Shown one piece after another: positions 34,201-46,200 of a DNA stretch of 64,000 nucleotides. The DNA is from Elgaria multicarinata webbii (lineage: Eukaryota > Chordata > Lepidosauria > Squamata > Anguidae). The notes beneath the pieces are model-generated. The model was not told where the DNA came from. It saw nothing but the letters and a program-made list of their open reading frames with translations, and did no database searches. Numbering within the stretch: the first letter of the stretch is position 1; each line of letters opens with the position of its first letter. The position numbers and the translations under genes were made by a program. The stretch is taken from positions 31,353,501 through 31,417,500 of the forward strand of contig NC_086183.1 in the NCBI RefSeq assembly GCF_023053635.1. Direction: 5' to 3'.

Positions 34201-37200
34201 CAGAATATTCGGCAGAGCAGAAGTAGAAGCATCCTCCGGCAAAGCTGGCTGTGCTTCTAAAGCACCAACAGGCACGTCAATGGCACTGAAGCAGGCTCCT
34301 AAGGGTCCTGTGCTGCTGCTGGTGAGCCTGGGGCCCTTCCACACGTCGTCCCCAGAGCGCATCTATTCGACCCCAGTGCACTCTGAGGACGATCGTGAAA
34401 CTTCCCTGTAAAAGAAACGACGAAAAGACGTCCTCTGCACCGGCACCGCCGCCGTCGCTACCCAGCTTCCTGCTTCCCGCCCGGGACGATAGCTCGGCGG
34501 AAGAAGGCGGAGGAGAGAGCGGAAGAAGCTCTCTCTCCCAACATCTTCAAAAAAAGCTCTCCGAGCCGGCCGGGGAGCAGGAAGCTGGGAAAGACGTCCT
34601 CGGTGCCGCTGCCGCCGCCGGCGCCACCCAGCTTCCTGCTCCCCGGCCGGCTCAGAGAGCTTTTTTGAAGACGTTGGGAGAGAGAGCTTCTTCCGCTCTC
34701 TCCTCCGCCTTCTTCCGCCGAGCTATTGTCCCGGGCGGGAAGCAGGAAGCTGGGTAGCGGCGCCAGCGCGGAGGACGTCTTTTCGTCGTTTCTTTTACAG
34801 GGAAGTTTCACGATCGTCCTCAGAGTGCACTGGGGTCGAATAGATGCGCTCTGGGGACAACGTGTGGAAGGGCCCCTGGTGTACTTTCAGCAGTGTTCAC
34901 AAGAAACCTGTCAAGGCTTCCAGCTCGCTTAGCTTGTAGCTCCTGCTCTATCTTCCTCCTCTCCCTGCATTGTGCACCTGATTCTTTTTTATTTAGCATC
35001 ATGGCTGATGTGATGACCTTGGTATGATAACCGATCACCTTGCAGGCTGCATTTCCTCCCAAATGGGCCTCTCTAGCACACGCGTTGCTGCTCTGTCCTC
35101 CTTCTGGATGATTTAGAACAGAGCTTTCCAAACGGTGTGTCGCGACACGTTAGTGTGTCAGCTGTAGTGCGTAGGTGTGTCACGCGAACGTGACGAGAAA
35201 CCTCTGAGTCTATGTGAAATAAGCAACACTGACTTGCATGCAAAGGTGCCGATTAGTATGGTGCACTGGTACATTCCCCTTCCGTCGTATCCGCGTATGC
35301 ACACCGTGGTTGAGGGATCATACAGGTACTGCGCATGCGCAGTATGCATAATCGGGTCGAAACAGCTGATTCCGCGTCACTTCCGGTGACGCAGCTGCAC
35401 CTGAAGTGACGCATTCGAGAAATTCCATGGGTCCAGTTTTTTGATAGAACACCGTCTCAACCGCCGCTCGATCGCCGCTCGGCAAAATTGGTTCAATGTG
35501 AAAAGTCTTGGAAACGTATGTGATTATCTTGCAAATCATATATTTTCAAAAATATAAATGAAAGGTTTTCATGAGATATGTTGTGTCCCCATACGTTTCG
35601 TTATTACAATTTATGTATGTGTCCGCATCTCTTATAAGGGGTTAGTTTAACCTCCGGTTTGCTAGTAAAACTGAATTACTGTGTCGCGAAATGATGCATG
35701 TCTAAAAAGTGTGTCACCAACATGAAAAGTTTGGAAAGCTCTGACTTAGAAGGTAGCCAGAGCAGCAACGCATGTGCTAGAGAGGCCCGTTTGGGAGGAA
35801 ATGCAGCCTTCTGCAAGGCCTCTCTGACTTGTGCGCATCAAGAAAAATGCTGTAAAATGTTACGTGGCAACGTTTATTTGCCCCGTCTACATGGCTGGAT
35901 CTACACAGATTTTAATTTTTTAATTAATTATTACTACTTTCTTTTTTTGAAATTTTTGCGCCCCTAAGAATTTTGCCCCCAGGGCAACCGCCCCTGAGGG
36001 CCCCCCCCCCATGCTACGCCATTGCTTGTACCTGAGGCAGTAACTTCTGGGTGATCCTAGAAATACCCAGAAGCAAGACCGCTGAGCCCCAGCAAAACCC
36101 CAGTTAAATTCAGAATTCCCAACGGAGGAAACAATGCCTGGGAAACAGGTCCAGACTGGACACAACACACTACGTTACCTTCTCCCTGCAGCTGGCTGGG
36201 ATCCATCAATTCCATCACGTATTCCACATCCAGCTGCACCGACACAACATCGCAGTTCACCAGCATGTAGATGAGAACCGGCAGGAAGTCATCAGCACCA
36301 AACGGGTCTTCCAAAAACAGAAAGCAAAGGAAAATTATCGGAGGGGACAAAGAGGTATGTACCACGTCCGGGACCGAGAAGGGGCATGAGCTACTTTGGG
36401 GCATTATTTGGGAAGCATTTGATGGAAAACTCTCTTCTCCTGGAGCTCACCGAGGGAAGAAAGGCACGGAGACAAAGGGAAAGCACTTGAAGGTGAACCA
36501 AACTTCAGTGGGCTGAAGGTGGAACTAGGCCAAGCACAGGTGCTACAGCAGGGATGGGGAACCTCGGGTCTATAGGCCAGATATGCCCCACATCTGGCCA
36601 ACAGCATCCCTTGCTCCCTCCTCCCCCCGCTCCCAGCAATTAGGAAAGGAAAGGAAAGGAAAGGAACCTCTCGTGCAAGCACTGAGTCATTACTGACTCT
36701 TGGAGGGATGGCAGCTTTCGCTGATGTTTTCTTGGCAGGCCTTAGAGCGGGGTGGTTTGCCGTTGCCTTCCCCGGCCGTTATTACCTTTCCCCCAGCTAA
36801 CTGGGTACTCATTTTACCGACCTCGGGAGGATGGAAGGCTGAGTCGACCTGAGCCGGCTGCCTGAAACCAGCTTCCGCTGGGATCGAACTCAGGCCATGG
36901 GGAGAGTTTCGGCTGCAGAAACTGCTGCTTTACCGCTCTGCGCCACACGGTTTGCAAAAAACACACACCCAACTTCCATAGGCACCAGCAGAAGGCTTTT
37001 TACAAGCCTAATTGCAGCACTGGGGGAGGATTTTAAGGAGGGAGTCACAGCTAGGAGTAGAATTTTATTTCTTTATTTCTTTATTTATTACATTTTTATA
37101 CCGCCCAATAGCCGAAGCTCTCTGGGCGGTTCACAAAAATTAAAACCATAATAAAAAAACCAACATGTTAAAAGCACAGTTACAAAATACAGTATAGAAA

Positions 37201-40200
37201 TGTTAATCCTCCCCTCCTCATGTGCTGTGATCCTGCCAAATCTCCCCCACTGGGCAATTAAAAAATCTTCGATTGACACCTATGGTCTGGCAGGGATGGG
37301 GGGGGGTGTATGAATTTGCCAAGTTTTAAAGGCCTGCTTCTGGGTACATTCGGAAGATAAAATGGGAGTAGGGAGTATAGGCCTGCTCTTTCTAAAATGA
37401 CACCTTGGCGCAAATCTCAGTGTGATAAGGGAGTCAGGACAGAAACAGGTGTGATCATAATAGCCTCTCATGGAGGATGCTCTCTGAGTTCAGCATCATA
37501 TGAATGCACACACCCAACCTGGTGCCCTCCAGAAATGTTGGACTATAACTCCCAAACTGGCTGTGCGATGCTGGGGATTTATTTATGGAAGTCACTGACA
37601 CTAACAGTGGTGGTGACCTGGGGGGAATCCACACGTCGTTCTGAGATCGCTTCTAAGCGACCCCAGTGCGGTGTGAAAGCGAGCGTGTAACTTGCCTTTT
37701 GAAGAGCCGACGAAGAGACGTCCCTCCCGCCCCCGCCCCTGCCCCCCGCAGACCTCCTCGCTGACCGGCGAGGAGAGCTCAGCTGAAGAAGGCGGGGTTG
37801 AGAGCGGAAGAAGCTCTCCACCCTGCCTTCTTCCTCCGAGCTCTCCGTCCCAGCTGGCGAGGAGGGAGTTGGGTGGCGGCGGCAGCGGCAGCGGCGGGAA
37901 GGACGTCTCTTCGTTGGCTCTTCAAAAGGCAAGTTACACGCTCGCTTTCACGCCGCACTGGGGTCGCTTAGAAGCGATCTCAGAACGACGTGCGGATTCC
38001 CCCCCCCCCCATAGTTTAGACAGGAGATTTTCATTTTATTTCTTATATTTCTATTCTACCCCATAGCCGAAGTTCACAAAAAGTAAAAACCATTAAAATA
38101 CATATTAAAAAAAGCATTTGTGCAAAAACATACACACGCAACATATTATCTAAAGATAATTTTTAAACAAGCAGCCAAAGACAGACCAAGACCGAAAAGA
38201 TGACAGTGCTGCCGCCAGGTGGGCCTCGTCGAGATCATTGGGTAATGGGGGGAAGGCACCACCAAGAAGGCCCTGTCTTTTGTTGCCACCCTCCCAGCCT
38301 CCCTTGGAAGAGGCCCTCGGAGGAGGACCTGGGATGCTGAATGTAGTGTATGGATTTTGTATTTTTGTTTAGTATTGTTGCAGCTGGACAGCCATCTGTC
38401 AGGGATGCTTTAAGCCAAGGTGGATTCCTGCATTGAGTAGGGGGTTGGACTTGATGGCCTTATAGGCCCCTTCCAACTCTACTATTCTGTGATCCATTTG
38501 ATTTTTTTTTAAAAAAACAACTACACTGTTTTGCCTGTGGTCCCACCCTCCACTGGAATGCCGTCTGAGAGCTTCTCCAAAATTGAATTCTGCCCTTGGG
38601 CTGAAAGAGATTCAGCGCCCGCAACGACTTCTACAAAGACCGGCCCTGTTAAGACAAATTGGACCCTGCCAAGCCTCCGTACCTGTCCTGCCAGCACTCT
38701 GGTTCATGGCTTCGTAGAGCATCTTGCAAACCTTGAGCAGGTGGGTCTCCTTCTTCTTGGGCGAGTAGGCCTGGTGCATGAGGCTCAGCTTGGCCTGGAC
38801 ACGCTCCAGGCCAGGCCCGTCCGGCACGCCGGCTCTCACGCCCAGCTCGGACAGGCTCTGCTGGCTCATGGTGACTTGATGTTCGCGCAACTTGCCCAGG
38901 GTCCCGTCGCGGGTGCGGAAGTCCAACAGCTGGGTGTAGATAGAGTCCCGGAGCGGCTTCAGAATGCATTTGTACAGGGCACCTTCCACCACACACCCTA
39001 ATGGGAATGAGAGAGAGAGAGAGTGACCCTGAAGCCAAGGCATAAGGCTTTGGTGCTAGAGATTCAGATCAGGACCAGCGCCAGACTTTTGAGGGCCCGT
39101 GGGCAAAGCACCCTCCATGGGGGCCCTCCCTCAGAGAGCCTACGTTCTCACTGCCATTGTCCCCAGTCTCTTGTTGATTCTCTTCTTCTTTCTCATCATT
39201 CTCTTCTTCTTTCTCATCATTGCTTTGTCCTGCTGGCCTGCCAGGCAGAGAGCCAGGGGGCATCTGCTCCTCACCATTGCTTCTCACCATTGTCTGGGCG
39301 GAGAGAGGGGCAGGTGAATAAGCAAGTTGCAGTGGTGAAGAGGAACCATTCCAAGGGACTTTGGTCAGTGGGGCCCAGGCTGCTGGTGGTGGGGGCCCTT
39401 GACAGGTGCCCAGGCATGCCTACCCTCGACGCTGGCCCTGATTTGGATCTGACCTGGAGATGCTGAGGATTGAACCAGGGACCTTCTGCATGTGAAGCCA
39501 CGTGCTCTACCCTCCCTGAACTCGCTGCTTCTGTGGCTGGTACCAAGAAGTCCAAAAGTTCACGAAGCAGCAAAAATTCTAACCGCTGATGTAAAAACCG
39601 CCACCACCACACGCACACACACATATACACCATGGCAGCTTGATCTACCTTTCCAGACCCCATTGCTTGCAATAAAGCAGGGATGGGGAACATGGGGGCC
39701 TCCAGATGTTGTTGGACTGCAATTCCCATCATGCCTCAATATGCTGGCTAGAACTGATTGCAGTTGCAGTTCAACATCAACTGGAGGGCCACAGCCCCCC
39801 CCCCCCGTAGTGAATGGACCAGCAACAGGGTTCCTGTCTACTGACCCATCAGCTCTGGAACAGGCAGGGTTATTCCTATAAATAGCCACAATTATGCATC
39901 AGCAGACGCCAAATTCGGCTCTCAGTATAAAAGATGCAAATGCAGCTCATTTGCACATTCACTGCACATTCATTTGCAGCATTTATTGTGCTTCTGATCG
40001 CTGAGGGAAGTTCACACAGGCACGGCCCTAAAGCAGGGATGGATGAATTTGTCAATTTGGGGTTCTCTCACTTTCTCGTTTTTCTGTGGTTACGTTTGTT
40101 TTGACCCAAAATTTGAGAGATTCTTTTTTCAAACTTGCATGAAAATACACACTTTTCTGTATGCATTTTTGCCTTATACATTTTTGCACACAATTTTCCT

Positions 40201-43200
40201 AATATAATGTGTTTTTAATGTTATTTCCTTTAATATACACATTTTTGTACGCATGTTTTGATAGGAGAACTGTACTGCACAATTCAGAGAAATGTGAATT
40301 TCGAAGGATAACCTGAGTTTTGGTTCGCCCAGTCATTCAAAAGTGTGAAATTAAAAAGTTCTTATTAAGAGGCAAATGGAACAAACTTCTCCACCTTTAA
40401 CCAGTTGAAATGCACACTTCTAAGAGCGTTAATCGGACGGTTAATCTATTGTGCAAACATGCCCTGAAAATCCTATCAGAAAGCAAGGTCTGAAACCATC
40501 CAATGTTATCTCCCCCACCATCATGGCTAGAAACACACCAAAAAATAAAATAAAATCTTTAAGCAAGAATTAAAAATCCTCAGGAATCCAAACACGGTTG
40601 CATATTCTGTATGAAAATCTCAGAACTGGCAAATGAGCACAGACGTTCCAAAAGCTGTTTCGGGTTTTTTTGGAGTTGCTATTGGGTTCCTCCCTTCTCC
40701 CTTTAAGGAAACCATTTTGATTCCTTTCAGTTCACTACGCTTCCTTCTTCCTCCGCCGTCTACGATGCTGCCTACATCACAGCCCCAGCCACAGAAAAAC
40801 TGCCAGTTTCCTAAGCTTGTGTACGTGTGACTGGATGATGTTGCAAGCCAGCCATGGCCCAGAGTGGAAACCGCAGAGGTATTTTTGGTCCCTCGGAGCT
40901 TTGGTGAGAGATATTTATAACTGGCTTGCTGGGAAGCAGGTTCGATGACGTGAGGCTCCACTCTGGGGTTACAGAGGTCTCCCCCACAACTGAAACCTCG
41001 GTCATCAGCTTACAAATCTGTGGAGGGGGAAGGATGGAAGACCGGCCTGTGAAAGGCCATGATAACACAATGAAACCTCCATATTCAGTAGCAGTTTATC
41101 TCTGAATCCCAGATGATGGAGACAACCAAGCGTTGGGAACGTCTCTCAAGAAATTCAAACTATTTCCCCCACCCAAGCCAATTTCCCTCAGGGACACCTC
41201 GACAAGCCTCATTTCACACACTGTGGACAGTCCGGTGAAAAAAACACGCCATTTGGGACATTCCTCCCCCCCTCCACTAATGTGTGATTTCCTCGGGATG
41301 TGTGGTCCATTAGATTATCTCACAAAACCACAGGGTCTACAGATGCACACTATGGAGCGATACGGAGTCCTAGGCATGTTTAGACAATGCAGGAAGTTTC
41401 GGCAGAGGCAGGGAAATGTTTTGGGCCCCTGGGCACATCTGGCAATCTGAGGAAACTGTTGTGGGCATCACCACAAAATGGCTGGCATGGAAGGCATGGC
41501 TAATCACAAAGGACTAGTAAAACCCCCCCCCCCCAAATGAGTACAAGACAGAAGCTGGGGTCCAAGCCCCAACATACAAAGTAACTCATTTGAACTCAAA
41601 CTTTGCAGTGTCAACATAAAACTTAAGGAAAACTCTTTTTCTCTTCCACCCCTCTGGGAGATAATTCATTCGCCCCCTTCTCTCTCTGTGGTGTAGCAGA
41701 GTCAGGGCTTGTAGGGTTAATGCACCAGGACTTTATGATCCGGAGGGATGATCCCATCATCCGCCATCCCTGTCAGACTTCCCTGTTCCCTCTGAGTTTA
41801 GCTGCAATCCTCCCGGTTGGCTGGGCGCAGGGGGGGAAATGAGCCATCCTAGTCGAAATGCGGAGTATCTGGAGGTGACTTGGTCTTGAACAGGCAATCA
41901 AGACCCAGTACCTTTACAAAAGCTCTGCTCCTGATGGAGATGAAAACCTCTAGGATTGGTTTGTTGATTCGGATCAACACGGGGCCTGCATTTTTGGACT
42001 CTTCTTGAGGCCGCAGCTACGGGGACCGTCGTAATGAGCTCTTCAAAATGCACCACTACACCACCGGCCCTAGGAAGCTACAGAACAGGAGGCCCCAAAA
42101 GTCCTGCCAACGAACACGGAGAAACCACCGCCATGAAATGTGCTCTTGCTTCCATTCCTCTGCCAATGCGCGTCCGTTGTGAGGTTGAGACCCCAAGCTC
42201 CGCACAGAATAAACCCCCAGAACACCCTACCTTGTTAAAAAAAAAAGCTCTCAGCTGAGCTGGATTTGAACTGTCGACCTTAAGAACGGCAGCCCCAATA
42301 GATAAGGATGAAAATGGTCTAACCCCCACTGCTGGCTGGAGCAGGTCATCATGCCTTCAGTGTTGCCTAGCAACCACCAATAGGTGGGACAGTGGCCAAG
42401 CCTCCCAAAGGCCTCCCAACCATTCAATAGGGAGGAAGAGGGAGCCATACTGTGTTGCTTAGCAACCGTCCAGTAGGGCGGAGGAAGGAGCTGCACGGTG
42501 TTGCCTAGCAGCTACCAATAGGTGGCCTACTCCCTGCAAGGTCGCTCAGTCCCCGTCCCCCCCCCCCCGAGAGGAGGCTGCAGCCTCGGTGTTGCCCAGC
42601 AACCACGCCTACTCAAAATGGATGACACTCAAGGCCGCCCCAGCTCAGAACTCCTCCCCACATTCCATACCCAGGTCCATCTCTTCCTCCTCGCTGTGTT
42701 CGCAGATGGTGCGCAGCTCCGAGCTCTCACACAGGTACCCCTTGAGGTTGCTGATCATCTGCCGGATTTCCTGCAGCATGTCGGTGCTGGTGGGGTGGCG
42801 CGTCCCGGCGCCCCGAAGGATGTGCCCCACAAAGCTTTGCACTAGCCCACCTACATAGGTCGACGGGTCCTGGGCCAGTTCGTGCACCCGCTTGGAGACC
42901 CGGCGCTCGGCAGAGAGGAACCCGCTGAGGGCGCTGCCCATGGCGGAGAGGCGTTGGAACACCTTGTACGTCAGCATGGCAGAGGAGCGGCGCTGCCTCC
43001 TTTGCGAGGTGGCGGCGGTGAGAGGGAGTCCGTCGCCCTCGTCCTCCACGCTGCTGATGGACAGCGAATCTAGTTCGGGGATGGGGGGCAGCAGCATGCT
43101 CTCGCTCAGGAGCGATGATTCAGAATTGGACTTCTTCAGCGGCCAGCCAGGAGGGGATTCTGCAGGGACCCCTTCGATCCAGGAAACACGGTGTGGGGAC

Positions 43201-46200
43201 CGGATCTCCTTCTGGAGAAGATCGGGGGACGAATGCGGCTCCTCCAAGGCAGGTTCTGAACTGTTCCAGGCCAGGCTGCGGAGAAGGAGTTTCCGCCGCA
43301 CAGAGGCCGAACACAGCGGACGGTCACCTGGGGGTTGAGGGCAAGAAGAAAGGCCTGCTGGGTTAATTGCGGCAACGTGACCTGTCCTGCTTCAACGATG
43401 GCGTTTCTTTAACTTCATGCTGCCTCACAAGTTCTGCCTGCCTGCCTCACTCATTACGACGATGACCGGCAAGACGGGAATTGATTTATTATTCCCATTT
43501 TACAGACCAGTGAACTGAGGTCTCCTTCAAATGTTGCCCAGCTAGTGAGTTCACATCTCGAATCAGGATATGAAACCAGTTCTCAACTCTACCCAATTAT
43601 TTTATCCATTGGCAGGTAATTATTTCTAACCACTGATTTTGCAAATACTGTTCCGTCGTGCCACCCCGAGTCAGGTCAAAATCTAGAATGACTGGTTACC
43701 CGGCAGAGTACAATTTTACTGTTTAGCCCATCAAATACTGGCTGGTTGGCAGCACTATCTTCTAAGATGCTTCTGTGAGACTCTGGAAGTACCAGAGATA
43801 CTTATTCATTTTTATTGATTTATTGCATTTGTATACCGCCCCACAGCTGAGATACTTGGGGTTGTATCTCCTCTGCCGTAAGTAACGCATCAAAGTACTT
43901 CCAGAGGGACAGCTCTTAGCGCTACCAAACTAAAAGTAGTGCACAACTGGTCTTCCTTTCCGTCCTTAACAGATTGTTTTGTGGTGAGGAAAAAAGATGG
44001 AAAAAACAGTGGGTTACAAATGGAGGTTGTCTGGATTTCACACACGCACCTAAATTCTGTCCCATGAAGAGGAGAAGAATTCCACAACCTATACAAGCTA
44101 TGCAAATGTGCATAATTGTCCTCAGTCTAGCTAGCGCAAAAGCAGTGTTGGATACTGAACCATGGTGAGTAAACACACACACACCAGCAGCTGCTACTTA
44201 CTGGTGCCCATCTTCTTCTCCTCCTCGTCCTCCTCCAGAGACCCCGGATAATCTGAACACTCCTGGGCTCCTTGCTTGCTGGATGCTGCTTCTGTTGAGC
44301 CGTTTGAGGACTGTAGGGTCCCCCTCCTGCTGCTCATCCGGCACGGTCCCGCCGCAAGGTCAAGCCAGCTAACGTCGCTGTGCACCGAGAGGAACAGCGG
44401 GTTGATGATGCACAGCGCCCCTTCCTCGGATGTCACTCGGATGGAGCAGGCCGTCTGTCTGGATTCGGGAGGGTTTCCGTTCAGCTCCATGGGGCCTTCT
44501 TCTGCTTGGGCCGATGCCGGCCCATTGCCGGCTTTAAAAGACATCGTCCAGAACTCTGCCAATGAAACGAAGAGGGAATAGGGGTGAGGGAATCCAAGGT
44601 TGCCTCCTTTTTTGGGCATGAGCTTCCTGAACTTTCCACAGCTGCCTAGCAGGCAGACATTTAAAGAAGTGCAGCTCCCCAGCTTGGCCATACACAGATG
44701 GGAATGGCTGTTCTGCCTGGAGGTCTGACTCCCAAACACAGCAAGTAGAAGGCACAATAAGCCCTCCAAGGGTGGAGGCTAAATACAGGCTAAATGGAGG
44801 GGGGCAGGCGGCACTGGAATTACAAAATCCTAGAACAAGCCTTGAGAAGTGACTTTTTTCATCGTCCTTATCCAATGAGGACCGAGACCAGAAAGGAAGG
44901 CAATGGAATCTTGGAATGAACAACCATTTCTTCCTAGGCCAAGCAACAGGAATTCTGGCTCAGAGGAGATGCAAGTCAAACATGTGAGAAACTGCCCACT
45001 CCCCTCCTCCCAACATCCCCGCCCCCCACCAACACATCTCCTTCCCTGGTATTCTCACTCACTCATGCCCAGTGCAGCAACTGCATCCAGTTCAGACTTG
45101 CGTCGGAGTCGAAAGGCATCTGGGATCTTCAGCGGGCAGGGCAGGATATCCCTGGAAGAGAACACCAGACCAGACCCTCACAAAAAAGGTTCCCAAGGAG
45201 GCTGCTGGGATCACAGGTGAAGGGCAAATTCCTCTACTTGGGCACTAGTAGTAAATCAGACTTGGGGCTTCTGCACACCAGGCTTTTATCCCACACCTTT
45301 ACTGGGATTGCAAGATTAAGATGGGCTCCTTTACATATGCCCCTCTCCAGTGGTTCTATATGTTCATTATACATCCGCTAGACTGCATTGATATAGCGGG
45401 ATTCCAGAAATCCACCAGCTATTGGAGTGCTTCAAAGTGTACTTAAGTTTATTGCCAGATTTTCCCCGTTAAGAAAAAAGCCACGATAAAGGTTTTAAAA
45501 CATGGGAGAGGCCCTGGAGGTTGATGACGTCGTGTAAAGGACCCACAAACTTCTGTGAGCAATGAATAACAGGTGCACGATAAAAGCCTTGTGTAGAGAA
45601 GCCCTGAAACACAGGAAGCTGCCTTATCCCAAGCAAGACCATGGTTCATCTTTGTCAGACCATGGTTCTTCTCTGTTCAGGGATGCATCTCAGGCCGCAA
45701 TCTGGCCCTTTGAGATTCCGCAGAGGGCCATGCTCCCAAACCGGATGATATGTTCCCTCTTGTGAGCAGTTGATGTCATTGTTTTGTTTATACTGTATAA
45801 GGGTCCACACCTGGAGAATTACTTTACTATTAGTATGTGTGTGTGTATACACACACACACACACATGGTGTATTAATATCCACTGAGAAGGACTAACAGG
45901 GAACCAATCAGGCTTATGCTCTCCAGCTTCAGAAAGGTTTTCCAGGAATTCAGGGTGAGAGCAGACGTCGTAGCTGTGAAGGATACAAAATGGACCCTGC
46001 TTTTTTCATCTCTGAAATACCTCACTGCCACGGGTTCAAATGGAGGAAGAATTCAGATTCGGTATCCCCCTCCCATGCTCTTCCCCCGCCTCACCTGCAA
46101 CCTCACTCACCTGCTCACAATGTGGAAGCTGAGCAGTTCCAATAGGTCTCTAAAGTGCAGCTGGGAGCCCTCGAGATAAACAGCTGTGGGAAAGAGACAA

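Larger units (their letters stand above)
32905..36024 (-). mobile_element. hAT DNA transposon (Tip100-like), internally deleted, with nested insertions
   Basis: Terminal inverted repeats CAGTGGCGTAGCATGG (left) and CAATGGCGTAGCATGG (right, complemented) are flanked by a perfect 8-bp target duplication CTTGTACC (32897-32904 and 36025-36032). Transposase remnants read on the minus strand. An N-terminal block before 34880 includes [16 protein letters not shown] and GSLDRF. A zinc-finger block at 33604-33380 has RSFSKDWFY and [14 protein letters not shown]-terminal hAT dimerisation block at 33370-33135 has [15 protein letters not shown]. The central catalytic part is missing. An L2 piece, a GC-rich fold-back and a second hAT are inserted in it. 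It lies in the RINL intron between exons 9 and 10, about 150 bp from the exon 9 donor. Confidence 0.9.

Noticed and set aside
34395-34811. Arg/Ser-rich open frames on both strands in the GC-rich fold-back
   Set aside because: They mirror each other because the DNA is palindromic. No sign of selection on protein.
42230-42300. Functional tRNA gene
   Set aside because: Only a B-box-like motif and a T run; no cloverleaf or A-box.
42672-43301. Continuation of RINL exon 7 to a stop in its open frame
   Set aside because: The frame past the donor is short and unrelated; the GTATGG donor joins exon 8 in phase with RIN homology.
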